Positions 21,082 through 32,599 of a stretch of 64,000 bases of DNA are shown piece by piece. Each line of letters opens with the position of its first letter. Position 1 is the first letter of the stretch. A program made the position numbers and the translations under genes. The DNA is from Sabethes cyaneus (lineage: Eukaryota > Arthropoda > Insecta > Diptera > Culicidae). The notes beneath the pieces were generated by a model, which did not search any database, was not told where the DNA came from, and worked only from the letters and a program-made list of their open reading frames with translations. Location of the stretch: positions 198,398,911-198,462,910 of the forward strand of contig NC_071354.1 in the NCBI RefSeq assembly GCF_943734655.1, written 5' to 3'.

Positions 21082-21490
21082 AAATTGGAATAACACTTTT
21101 ATTGCTAGGCAGTCGAAACAGTTTATCTCCAAACATTTCAATAGTTCGCAAAATCCTAGAGCTTTCGAAGAAAGTTCTAAACATTTATACTGATCTTATA
21201 ACAGGACATTGTCCAAACCGCTATCATCTGAAGCTTATGGGGAAACTGCAAGGTGATATATGTCGATTCTGTGGCACAGAAAAAAAGACTCGAAACACCT
21301 GTTATGCCGATGTCCGGCATTTTTCAATTGATCAAGATCAAGGTTCTTCGATAGAGGGCTGTTAGGCCTGATATTTGGAAAACAACTCCCAGCACATTCT
21401 GGACCGGACTGGACAAATACTATTAGTCAAACAATGACAATCGTTTCTGATAGTGGTGCGTTTGCATCCTTAATATATCAAAGATAAACA
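21082..21490 (+). pseudogene. I-like non-LTR retrotransposon, 3' end of ORF2
   Basis: The reading contains LITGHCPNRYHLKLMGKLQ and ICRFCGTE, then after a frameshift HLLCRCPAFFN and FDRGLLGLIFGK. This is the C-terminal pattern of I-clade and related elements: (T/I)GHC..HL..(M/I)G, C..C, then E-HLLC-CP. It is interrupted by a frameshift and a stop, so not functional. Only the last ~130 codons survive. Confidence 0.68.
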
Positions 21491-22084
21491 CGTTATTGTT
21501 GAGAACCAGTATCAGCTGAGGAATGGGCTGATATTGATATGACTAAAAGGTTGCCCAAGAAACAAGCGGTTTCTCTGAATAGTGTCAGAGATTTAAAAAA
21601 TGTCAGTAGCATAGCACATGCGTTCCAAGTAAAAAAGTTTTAGGGACCTAAATTGCCATTTTTACGAAAAGATTAGATTCCGATACTATTTCGTGGTTAC
21701 CGAGTTCTGAACTAGTAAGTGACACAGATTTGGATTATTCTAAAATACAAGGTAACTAACCGAGTGACATGTAACTAAAAAACAAAATTCAAATCAAGGT
21801 CAAGTTACACGTTTATGGCTCTCTAAGGTGATCCTGTAGCACTCCACTATTTTCAAGTTGATTCATCTCTGCCAGTATACTTACTTTATGTGCTTGGATC
21901 AAAATTTTGATGTTGTTTTAGTTTGAACTACAATTTAAGTACTGTACAATTTTTTGTATTGTACTTTTATGAATCTGGAAAAATATACACTGGTTTCGTT
22001 TAGTTATTGAAGGTTTGATGTTATTATTTCCCCCCCTTGAACAATATTTCGAGACCAGGACATAAACTTTTTTCCAAATTTGTA
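21491..22084. other. No gene seen
   Basis: AT-rich, no motif recognised. Confidence 0.4.
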
Positions 22085-22215
22085 TAAGCCTAATTAGCAG
22101 AGATACTAGCGTTCTAACTCATGCATTTTTTCATGACGCTCGCATTTATTTTTTGGAATGACACCCTATCCCGACCCTTGTCGTAAGACGTAGACGTAGT
22201 CATAGACGTCAAAAC
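22085..22215 (-). repeat. Dispersed repeat R2a, copy 1
   Basis: The complement reads through 'acgtc...ttgagatagggtgtcattccaaaaaat' and 'aatgcgagcgtca', shared with 35800-35900 on the plus strand, including a palindromic GACGTAG/CTACGTC core. Two copies in one window point to a mobile repeat of unknown class. Confidence 0.6.
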
Positions 22216-22265
22216 AAATAGGAAAGATCAAGAATGAAAATCGACAGTCAGCACCTTTAAATAAA

Positions 22266-22325
22266 TAATGTCAAATCTCGCGTAACTTTTCAAAAGGACC
22301 TATGTAATCCGTTAAGAAAACCAAT
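22266..22325 (+). repeat. One end of the CTCGCGTAAC MITE family
   Basis: Contains 'aatctcgcgtaacttttcaa' and 'aaggacct', identical to the left arm of the inverted-repeat element at 44484-44732. Only one end is present. Confidence 0.6.
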
Positions 22326-22330
22326 GTAAC

Positions 22331-22994
22331 CGTGACGAGATCGGGAGAAGGTTTTTCGTAAAGACGGTGACCGGATTAGGGAGACCACCGGTCGATTGCT
22401 TGTCCAACTATAGTTTTGAGATCTCTTCAGGGGACGTCTCGCACGGCTCAACTGCGGGCTCAACTAACGAATTTCGTTCAGAGAACGTTAGAAATCTCAA
22501 ATGTATCATGAACTGTTTTGATTAGAAACAGAAAACAGTATTAATTTGCGTTCCATTTATTAAAATAAAAAATATTTTTTCCAATAAATCTGTTCATAAC
22601 AATCTTTTAATTCAATCTGTTTGATTGAACAGTAATAATTTCCATATTTAGATGGGCTTTTTGAAAATGTTACGCAAAAGTCTCAGAATTTTATGAGATT
22701 TTGCATACGAGTATGGACTTATATGGACGAGCATGGTTTATGGAATTATTAATGAAAACAATATTTGAAAAATTCTTGATTTCCTATTTTCCATGAAAAC
22801 TTGAAGGGCGTTTTCCGATTTTCTCGGCAAACGCTTATTTGAAAAGTTCATCACGCTTGATTTTTTATATGAAAAAGCAATAAATTTTTTTTAGCAATTA
22901 GAAAAAGTATTTCTCAAAATTTTCCACAACGGTGGAAACTAAACAAGTCGGAAAACTGTATCCTAATTTTTAGAAAATTTATATTTTATATTTA
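22331..22994. other. No gene seen
   Basis: AT-rich sequence with no recognised element. Confidence 0.4.
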
Positions 22995-25117
22995 CCGTGA
23001 CCGCCCCTAATTCTGCGCAGCTCCTAATTCTGCGCATTTTTCTTTATATAAGTATTTTTTAATATTGTGCATAACTATGATCATTGCGTTATTTTTTTTA
23101 TAAATGTCTGTTGAATATTACTTCATTATTCACAAATGGGTCATAATATTTGAGAGCGAAATAATTTAACGTGAACTGAAAGTATTTTATATGGCAGAAA
23201 ACATCGTCGTTAGCACCAACGCTAAGATTGTCCTGCTAGAAAATTAACAAATTTATGATCGAAATTCTTTGCAATGATCAAATTACCCAGCATAATTAGA
23301 AAGAATAATTAGTTTTAGTCATGTTTTAGACAAAAAGAGTGATTGCTAGCATTGCTTTCCTTAGAAAAATGCGATGCAATACTGCGCAGATTTAGGCACA
23401 GATTTTTTATTCATGTTTCAAATTCTGCGCAGTAATGTATCCTACGAAGAAACCGCGAAAGAATACGCAACCTAAATGGCTGAGATATGGAGACATGAAA
23501 ATTCAAATAGAATCTTTAACTTCCATTGATTGGAATCCTGGGATTTGTCTCAGGGTCCGAACCCTCGAGTGCCAATTCATGAAACCATGTCTGCTATTTT
23601 TTTTAATGTCCAACCTCCAGGAGCTGTCAGAGAGTGGTTTCTATATGAAAACACAGTTTTTGGTATTAGTCTAAGGTGTAATGTTCAGTATGCAGAAAAC
23701 CCGAATCAATTCGCCCTTCACGTTATCGAGAATAAAATATTTAAAATGAAGCAATCAAAATGATAACAATGTTCCTTTGCCACGCGGACAGCACAAGAAG
23801 GCCTGATCATGGATTTAATTATGGTAATGGCTAATGTCGGATTTTTTGGTGTGCTTTCAGCGTATAAAGACATAAACAGCATGGCAGGAGTAATTATTTT
23901 CACTTTTTGGGTGCGAAGAATTAGGAGCAAACATGCGCAGAATTAGCAACATGAGCAAGAAAGTGCGCAGAATTAGGCACCGTGGAAAAGTTTACAAAAC
24001 GAAAATATACTCAATTGTTAGTCGACTTATAATTCCCATATTTTTTACCAGATATTATAGACCGTAGCACTACACGTTGTTGCTATTCACGTTGTTAATT
24101 TAAATCTAGAATACCGTCATCCGGGGATACTTGCAACACTTTTGAACTTTGACTTAGTATAACTTTCGAAGTATACCGTTTAGGTCCAAGTGTAAGTAGC
24201 CAAAACTTGTATAGTGGTGAGTACTTTTGATTTATGGTTATGAGAAAAAATATAAACTAAATGAATCTGCAGAATGAACCGAAAATAGGGGTGTTGCAAG
24301 TTACCCAGTAAACGGGGTTACTTGCAACACTTTTCTGATTTTGCGTTTCTTATGATTTTATATCTGATTTTAAACCGCGAATGACTATTTTGAGATATTT
24401 TGAATGTATTTGTAGTAAAACAAGAGATACTGGAGGCGTTTTTTGTTTCCCAATTTCGTCTATCGCTTTTTTAAAGATATTCGGTGAAAATGCAGCATGT
24501 CGGCGAACTCCAAATTGCCGTTTCAAGGCACGTGGAATTTTTCACAATTTTAATTTTTCTGGAGATGGTGGTAGACAAAATAACATCGTACAGATGCTAA
24601 CTTGCTTTGTACATACTGTCTATTACGATAATTTTCATTTTTACAAGTGCTGCAAGCCGCGCCATATTGGAAGTAACAACACGAATTCATCGTTTCTTCT
24701 CCAAGTTCAAAATATAAACAAAACTCAAAGTTGCTATTCGTTAGCTTATATCATGCACTTATTGTGTACAGGAACCAAACAATAAATAATAATTCCATGT
24801 CAATGAACTGACGCAACTTTGCACATCCATTTTTCCTACTCTGAAAGTGACATTACTTTCCAATCGTATAAAAACAAGCAAAACAATGATGTAATGGATT
24901 AAACTTAACTAAACAATAGGTAAACATCCCTTCTTTAAAATGGCATTGGGTACAAATGGTTATGTTAACAAACAAATGCGTTAGAGCTGTCAAAAGCGCG
25001 ATGCGCCAAAGTGTTGCAAGTAACCCCGGTGTTGCAAGTATCCCCGGATGACGGTACTTAGAATAGCGGAAGAATCATAAAAATGTCTTAACTGCGCAGA
25101 ATATGGTACGTTCACGG
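22995..25117. mobile_element. TA-flanked inverted-repeat element, pogo-like
   Basis: The ends, CCGTGACCGCCCCTAATTCT on the left and the complement of CCGTGAACGTACCATATTCT on the right, match at 21 of 26 positions when read to GCGCAG. Each is bordered by TA. The motif CTAATTCTGCGCA recurs at 23025, 23420, 23930 and 23960. A short plus-strand frame at 23435 begins MYPTKKPRKNTQPKWL...GDMKIQIESL, which resembles the N-terminus before a psq/CENP-B helix-turn-helix in pogo transposases; the rest is not recognisable. A second element (24114-25054) is nested near its right end. Confidence 0.68.
24114..25054. mobile_element. Nested TA-flanked MITE, pogo/Tc1-like
   Basis: Perfect 26-bp inverted ends, beginning CCGTCATCCGGGGATACTTG at 24114 and its complement ending at 25054, with TA on both sides. 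Internal copies of the terminal motif occur ('gttacttgcaacac' at 24318, 'gttgcaagtaaccccgg' at 25012). The interior reads as non-coding; the 134-codon frame at 24381 has no recognisable domain. It lies inside the element at 22995-25117. Confidence 0.82.
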
Positions 25118-25119
25118 TA

Positions 25120-27580
25120 TATTTTTTTTTTGCTAATTGTTCGAGAGATGCGGCTGGAAAACTCGATTTTCTTAAACATTTATTTACTTCAAATGATCAT
25201 ATGAAAACTCAAGCATCAAGCATCGCAAATTAAATATTCTTGCAGGAAAACGTAAGCAAATTTTATTAGCTATCTAGAAAAATTATCTGGAATTTTTTTT
25301 TGCAAAATTTGTCACGGTGGTGAAAAACTACAAAGAAAAGTTGGAAAACTGTGTTGGTAATAGCGTTCAAATTTGTAGATCATATTCGCGAACAATTTTA
25401 ATTGCTAAAAAGAGACGTGGATGCATGCAAAAGCATTTACCGCAAAATTCAACACTTACACTACCAATTGAAATAGTTGTTAAAAATAGCACAATATATC
25501 GTTTAAAACGCATCAAAGTTAATACATATTGTCGGTACTGGGACCTAATTATAAGCCTCACATGAGTATAGTACCATTCAAGGCTTCCTGAAATGTTTGC
25601 CATTTGTAAACAATAACTGCTCTGTGCTAATCTTCACACTATGCGCATGCCACCGTGTCTTGCAGCAGCTCTTCATCATTATGGCGAAATTGCAAACTAA
25701 ATGAAAATTTATGACTCACTAAATTGAATTGCAGAATGCTTTTTTGTGGCCTACCAACTTGTGAACTGACTGAAAACGTGTGTCACAAGTTTGTTCTTCC
25801 AACACTGTTTCTCGATGATAAGTTTAATTGAGAAAGAAGTAGAAAACAAACACGATATCTCAAAGTATTTTTTTTTGTTTTTGGCAACAGAAAAAAATTA
25901 CCGATATTTTTAAATTATTAGAAATTTTAGTTTCCAAAATCAGGAAGAAGTCACTCCAAAAACTGTTCTAGTAAATCATTTTTTAACGAGATTTTTAATT
26001 TTCTCCCGGCGTAAAAACAATTGTAATTGCTTTTCAAAATTATCTCGGCTGTTGTATCATCTTTTAATGCCTTATTAGCTGTTGTTTCACGTTGTTTCAA
26101 GTCTAGAGCTGTCGGTTCGCTGAAACTTAACCGGGATGAAATATCCGCTTTTATACGATGAAGACGTAACTAGTGAAACTGATAAGTGTATTTCGCAAAA
26201 CCTTGTTGCACCAGGTTTGAAGCGTAGCACTACTAATTTTTTTATGATTGTCAACTTAATACCGTTCCTCTTAATTAAAAATCATATTTCAGCGACAGGT
26301 TACATTTCAACTTAATTTGAAAAAACTACTAAATTTTCACTACAATTCACGGTTTATCGAATTATTCTATAACTTTCAAAAAATTTTAGTCAGCAACTCA
26401 CATGATAAAAAAAATCTGCAACTGTCCGTTGCAACTGAAACAACCAAAATATCCTTCCAAGTGACCTTTTGATCTGTTCCGCAAAAGGAAAAAAGGATTC
26501 AGTAACCGGTTTCGCACTTTCGTTAATCACTCCAACACACCAACTCAGAGATGCACTGAATTTCCAACTTATTTCTTCTACACCAAAATATTTCACAAAT
26601 TAACCTGGGTCATCTGATTTAAGACCCTTCGAAACTCAACTTTTCGCAAGGTTTCTTGCGACAAAACAATTGAATTTTGTAGCACTGGTTTTTCGCTTTC
26701 CAATCGCAAGCAACACTTCACCGGAATATCACCACATCAGCTGATCAGCTGAATGAGCCAAAAAACACTTCCAGAACACTTGCCAATAGTTTCCAAAAAA
26801 GAAAAACTGATCAAATACCATTAACACCGGTACCGGTTAGAAGACCGTACTCTCGAAGGAATCCCAAGAGCTGTGTCGAAGTGCCGAACGCCGAATAGCA
26901 ACTGATTCGAGCACGGGTTTGCCAAAGTCTATCCCATGTGCGCCCGCTGCGCCTTTGCTTACGACGACGACGACGGTATCGAAAAGTGGAAGGAATGAAT
27001 GAACACTTTCTGCCGGTCGGTCGATTGGTCCGCTCTCAGCGCTGCTGTGCTTGAAAGTTCATTTTCAAGCCGCAGAAAAGCCCGTCCGTACCTACCTATA
27101 TCCATCGCCGGTTGAAATTGATGCTGCGTGTGCTTATGTTTTGCCGGTTCCACGGGGGGTGGCGGGTGGTGATCGCATGTTATGATACTTCGAGCGAATG
27201 CTGCTGCTACGTGCAACGTCACTTAACGGTGCCGCACAACGGTGGGTTCATCCGGTGCTACATCGTGCACCGTTCGTGTGGAGGGGAAGCTTGTTGCAGT
27301 GTTCGATAGTGTATAGTTCAGTGATGCCAAGCTGGTTGGAGCGGCCTCATAATTCTATGACAGTTGTGGATTTATATCACAATATCATATGAAGTAGTGA
27401 GTGGTTTATACTTTAGAACGTATGTGTACTGAAATTGACTACCATCAATGCGTGAGTTTGATAAGGGAAGGGTGGACTTTACTAGATCCTTAAAGATAAT
27501 CCCAATAATGCAACATTTTGAGCCATTTGTTCGTTATTGAACTGCACATTATTTGAATTCAATAAATCCGTCGTTGCTTA
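25120..27580. other. No gene seen; GC-richer island near 26900-27330
   Basis: 25120-26890 is AT-rich with no recognisable element. 26900-27330 is GC-richer and looks unique (acgacgacgacgg, ccggttccacggggggtggcggg), but no frame is convincing. A 5' region of a host gene is possible in principle; nothing here shows it. Confidence 0.4.
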
Positions 27581-27582
27581 TA

Positions 27583-28926
27583 GGGAGAAGTCCCCCAGTA
27601 CCGGACACCTAAGGACTTTGAAGAAAATCAACACTTATGACTACTTCGGCTTTTATTAACTGGAAGAGTAATTTAGAAGACTATTTTTTTCCAATAAAAA
27701 TAGGTTACACATACTTGCATCACCAATGTATTATTTTAGAAGCCAAATGAGAAATCTATAAAAATCATTACTCACAAATTATGTCTCCCAGTACCGGACA
27801 CTTAATAGAAATCATAAAATAAACCAATTTAGGGCTTATAGTTCTGAAAAATACACGTCAAAATGTTTAAAATCTCTTATTGCTTGCATACTTGTTGACT
27901 GAAGATGTTTGAAAAATTGTTTTGCATAAAAGTCAATGGTTTTTACGCACTATATCGAAGCCTTTCTGTTTTCTTTGAAAAAATGATCATCAATTGGTTT
28001 CCTTTTTTTTTTTTCATATTTAGGATAACCGGTTTGGTATAAGTGGAGTTTTCTTTCTTTTCAATCTCTTTTTTTGCAAAATTTTGATTTCATTCAATAA
28101 GGCCATTGCAAATCATATTTGAAGTTTTTGTCAACCCCCCTTGGAAATTGGCTTGAAAAATCGGGGGGCAAAAAAATAATTTGTAGGATATGAGTCAAGT
28201 TTCTTTTTATAAAATCAATTGTCTGTGGGTTCTACAGTCTGAAAACTCGGAAAATGAGTCTCCGACTTGAATTAACGCTTCTAGCACGAAACAGAAATGG
28301 AAATTCGAACAATGGAATTTCCGAAAATCGTCCAAAAAAAATTTCCTTTGTTTTTGTCTTTTTTGGTATATTTTTGCATAGAAAATAATAACGTATATAT
28401 TATAAGCAAGAATAGATTCGGTTTTCACGTTTAAACCTTAAATGAAAATTCTTAAAATCCATGTTTTTTTTGCTCGATTAAAAAATTCACTTTGTTTTTT
28501 TTGCAAAGCATTTTGCTGTCCGGTATTGGGAGACGGCTCGGTGTCCGGTACTGGGTGACGGCAATCACTGAATACAATTAATATTTTTTAATAATTTGAA
28601 TAACTTTGTGGACAAATGAACTATGGAGCTTCGACAATATTTAATGAAAAATATTTTATTTATGAAAAACGAAATTTTATGCGACCGGATAATACTGTAA
28701 TGCTGATTCGAAAATTAGCCAAAACATAACAATTCGATCGGCGGTAGATAAAAACAAACAAATCTCTGTTTTCATGAATGATTTTGACCTATGAAATCAC
28801 ACATGCTAATTTTTTTTTCTTTTTATTGATTTTATCATATTAGCTAATAAGGTGCACCATTTGAACTTTGAAAGTCAGAAGTGTCCGGTATTGGGAGCTA
28901 TCCTGCGCTGTGGGACTTCCCCCTTC
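27583..28926. mobile_element. Inverted-repeat element with CCCAGTACCGGACAC motifs
   Basis: The left end is GGGAGAAGTCCCCCAGTACC, bordered by TA. The right end, complement-read, is GGGGGAAGTCCCACAG followed by CTCCCAATACCGGACAC. The motif CCAGTACCGGACAC or its complement recurs at 27787, 28515 and 28535. The general build matches the TA-flanked elements at 24114 and 36762. The right target site is not clear, so the end is good to a few bases. A copy of MITE M1 sits inside. Confidence 0.7.
28101..28508 (+). mobile_element. MITE, family M1, second copy
   Basis: Aligns along ~400 bp with 11472-11898: it starts GGCCATTGCAAATCAT, shares 'gaaattggcttga', 'aaaaaataatttgtaggata', 'aatcaattgtctgtggg', 'aacgcttctagca' and 'cacgtttaaac', and ends in the same 'tttgcaaag'. 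The right inverted end is incomplete. It is nested in the element at 27583-28926. Confidence 0.72.
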
Positions 28927-29454
28927 TATTTTTATAAAATTCATTGCACACAGAATAGTCTTAAAATAAATACTATTGTAAGCAATGAAATACAAATTGT
29001 TTAACAATTAAGGGGAATAATAGACTAAAATTTTCGAAAAAGCCATAAATTTTTCATTTCTGATTTTAATTCGGCAGTCTTTTTCACTTATTTTGATATT
29101 AATTTTGTAATGATCTGACCACTGGAAGTGGCCTAAAAGCGATCGAACATATAAGCATTCCAGTGCGGCGTGGAACAACCTCAACGGAATAAAACGTCGC
29201 TCCTATAAGAACACGACCTTCAAACTTTATGTGCCTTTTTCTCAGGAACTACACAACGTGTCGGAACAAACTTTTTTTTGTTTTGTTGGTAAAAGCTTGG
29301 CAAAGATTTTTATAACTTTTGAGCCAGCTTGGTTCTCGTCGCCGAAGGACTTCGCTAATGATCTTAGTCCACAGAACAGGACACGAGATTCGACAGTTTT
29401 TACAATTCACTCGACACCTTTTTGAAAAAGTTGGTCAAAAGAGGCCGGCATTTG
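28927..29454. other. No gene seen
   Basis: No motif or element end recognised. Confidence 0.35.
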
Positions 29455-30333
29455 GCATCATTCTTCTAGCATTTGTTCTTCCGTCCAGATTCTGACAATG
29501 ATCCAGTAGATTGCCGATTCGTACAGCCGATCGGTCCCCGCTTATAGAAGTTCAGCCGGGATACCGTCCCTCCCGGCAGCCTGGCCATCGATCATAATTC
29601 TTATCCCGTTCCTACTGGTCGCCGTGTGTACCTCACCATTCAACAGTGTCTGGAAGTGCTCCTTCCATCTGGCTGTTACCGGCGTTTTGTCCGTTAGCAG
29701 GTCGCCAGCACTGTCGTTACACACCACAGGTAAGGCAAAATTGTCAGACCACGCCGTTTTGCAGAAACTCCGAGTATCGTTGTTGGCAAATTGCATGGGT
29801 ACATGCTCCTCGTATTTACTAGCGTTTTCTTAGACGGTGAGTTCCTTTTCCCGAAGCGTTGTTTTCAGAGACCTTTCTCAGTTCTTGCGTGCCGCAGTGA
29901 GCATACGACTCCTAACCTGGTTTTTCCCATCTGTCCCTCTCTAGCATTCGGCATCAAGCCAGCAGTTACACTATCTTCCACGCGGCGTGCCTATAATCTC
30001 TCGCAAATTCTTCAATGACACCATGGAGGTTTTGCCACAGCCCACTTTTATCTTCTTCCCTTTCTTCCTGCTGTTCTGTGATTTGTTGATCAAGTTTTCT
30101 GGGGTATTCCGTTGTCACGCCATCTATAGTCAACCGCTGAATGTTGAAACGCTGCGTCCTCTCAGTGTGAGCCTCCGCTGCGTTCGACAACTTTGCGCAA
30201 ATCTTATCACACGACAAGGTATTTGGTCCCCTAAAAAACCGGTGATGACACCCCAAAAGTGTCGACTTTCGTTCAAAACGTGATGGATTTGAGAGCTAGA
30301 GTCTCCATTTGGATGCCTCCAGGAGTGTTTCCG
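29455..30333 (-). pseudogene. RTE-clade ORF, middle part, left half of a split copy
   Basis: The minus-strand reading joins the endonuclease end (NTPGGIQMETLALKSITF; after a frameshift FFRGPNTLSCDKICAKLSNA), the linker (RTQRFNIQRLTIDGV) and the pre-RT region (LLTDKTPVTARWKEHFQTLL, AAGRDGIPAELL). It is interrupted by frameshifts and ends at ~29455 without the polymerase core. It is the continuation of the endonuclease piece at 35283-35670; the two halves join in frame across the 4-bp site TATT once the element at 30338-35278 is ignored. Confidence 0.8.
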
Positions 30334-30580
30334 TATTCAGTAATCCCCCCAATAAGGACGCTAATAGGGACCGCGTTAATGGAAACCGTCTTAATGGAGT
30401 CTACGTAGCATATGGGAATTGACTTAATTGGTTCCAACATTGAATAACTCGTGATCTTGACCGTATAGAACGTTGGTGTCTTTGACAAAGTTGCTCAGTA
30501 GATCGAGGACTTTTCGCTGGATTGCAGTATTTCGGAATTGCCTCATTACGTGACGCTAGCGTATATGTAATATTTTTGTA

Positions 30581-31237
30581 CAGTGTACTCTCGAAAAAGT
30601 TAATCGATTGGGGAATGGGTCGATTAACTTTTCCGAAATATTAACTTTTCTGAGTAGTCCTAAGAGTCATCGAAAATGATAAATACAAAAGCGAAAAATA
30701 TATTCTCGGATACAGGATGCATATTTTTAGGAATCTGGAAGTTGTATTGTAAAGAAATATATAGTAAGATCCTTATGAAATGATACTTAGTTCCTTTCAG
30801 TAAATTAAAAATAATCGGTTATTCTAGTTTACTTTTGATTTTTCGTAGTCTACGACAACGTTTCGACAATGTTCGCGCTTATTTTTTGTTCCTTACTGTT
30901 CCTTCTTTTGCATTTAAAATTCAATCTGAGTTTGCGCTTTTCCAGTTTGTTATCAAAAATCCTGAAGCAACTATGTGCCCGTATTGAACTATTACTACAA
31001 CTGTCCGGTACAAAAGTTTAATTTAATCCCAGCTATGATGATACTCTGTATGAAGCTGTGGAAAGGCGATAATAAACCGAAAAATGAGAAATAAAGATAG
31101 AAGGAAAACACACGTGTGTGAATGAACGCTTTGGACAACCAATAAATTTAAACTCTCAGAAAAGTTAAGCCAAAAATTAACTTTTTAGAGCGTTGCATGA
31201 GACCTAATATTCGCTTAACTTTTCCGAGAGTCTACTG
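30581..31237. mobile_element. Tigger/pogo-like MITE
   Basis: Ends CAGTGTACTCTCGAAAAAGT and, complement-read, CAGTAGACTCTCGGAAAAGT, each followed by TAA, bordered by TA at 30579-30580 and 31238-31239. Internal copies of 'ttaacttttc' recur. It lies at a TA in the left arm of the 30338-35278 element; the right arm has the uninterrupted counterpart, which confirms the insertion. Confidence 0.8.
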
Positions 31238-31499
31238 TATAGGCTGTATCTTACGCTGCTGACTATCTAGAAAGTTGCAGTCTTCGGGAAGGTTACTCAA
31301 ATGACTGCCGCCTTCTAGATGGCATGAAAAATAGAGCAGAACTGACCCACTACGTGGCGGTAGTGTATATGTGATTTTTTTGTGTTTGTCATAACTCATG
31401 ATTTTGGTAATGCACAAGAAGTTGCTTTCTTCGGAAAGGTTGTTTAAGTGACAGCGGTTATTTAACTAGTTGGAAAATCAGCTAATATTTTGTTCCCAT

Positions 31500-31688
31500 A
31501 TCTGTTTCGTGCTAGAAGCGTTAACTCAATTCGTACCCTTATTTTTTGAGTTTTTCAGGTTATAGAGCACACGGATAATTGATTTTATAAAAAAAATTAA
31601 CTCATCCTACAAAAATTTTTTTTGCTTCCCGATTTTTCAGGCCAATTTCCAAGGGGGGGTGACAAAAACTTATTAATTTGCAATGGCC
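31500..31688 (-). mobile_element. MITE, family M1, truncated copy
   Basis: In inverted orientation: 'gtgctagaagcgttaactca', 'ataattgattttataaaaaa' and 'caatttccaaggggg', ending at 'ttgcaatggcc'. It matches the left ~190 bp of M1 at 11472 and 28101. Confidence 0.65.
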
Positions 31689-32244
31689 TACACGTTGCTA
31701 GAGAATGCTTGGGAGTGATTTTCCTCTTGTAGCCCTTCTCTTTTAGTTATTCCTTCACAAGGGTTGTTGGTGTCATACCTTGCTGGGGTGTATGGAAAGC
31801 TCCGAGGTAGCAAAAATATATATTTTTGGATAGAACTAAGTGTAAACTTAATTATCTGAACAATTTTAGGCAAAATTAAAGCAAAATTGTAATTGTGTGG
31901 TACATACATATTGTACCGGGATGTTGAATCTAAACATACTGTCGGTAATTGTAAGCGGTAGGCACCATACAATTGTCCTAGGGCTATCGAAACATCAGTA
32001 TTCAGTCTAGATTTGACCCTTTTGAACATCTTTTTAGACAATTTCATTTCTATAATGAAAAATCATTTGATTTCATATTAAAATGACTTATACCGAGGTC
32101 TTGTAAAAAAATGGTCAGCAATTGACAGAGGGATATTTGAAAAATTGTTAATTTTATCCCAAACAGATTAAAACAGGTCATCAAGAATGTAAATGGTCCT
32201 ACAAGGTAGTAGCTGAGCGAGAAACGACATTTGTCAGCTAATAG
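31689..32244. other. Non-coding part of the long-arm element
   Basis: AT-rich, no domain recognised. A 119-codon minus-strand frame (31688-32047) has no recognisable product and is not reported as a gene. Confidence 0.4.
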
Positions 32245-32599
32245 TTAACCCTCTAACGGGTAAGACCGTCTAGAGACGGCCTTCGCTTTTGGAGCTCCAG
32301 AGCCGCATACGAAATTTGTTTTTAATTGGCAATATGCAAAATGTGTTCAGAACAGGTTTCTTGACATTTTGATACTAATATCATAACATTCTGACCATGT
32401 ATTCAAAAGTTATCATTTTTCAAAAACAAAAATTCCGAAATATTCCGAAAATAATTAATGCGCGAATATTCCCTTTTTTACTTTTGAAGGAAAAGGACAT
32501 CTAGAACAAAATGATTGACCTAAACAATTTTTCTATGAGTAAATCTCAGGCATTATTTTAATTTTGTAATATATCTGAATTGAAAAAATATCTGGGCAG

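Noticed and set aside
24381..24785. 134-codon frame
   Set aside because: Lies in a MITE interior, composition like non-coding sequence, no domain.
31688..32047. 119-codon minus-strand frame
   Set aside because: Overlaps the end of an M1 fragment, no recognisable domain.
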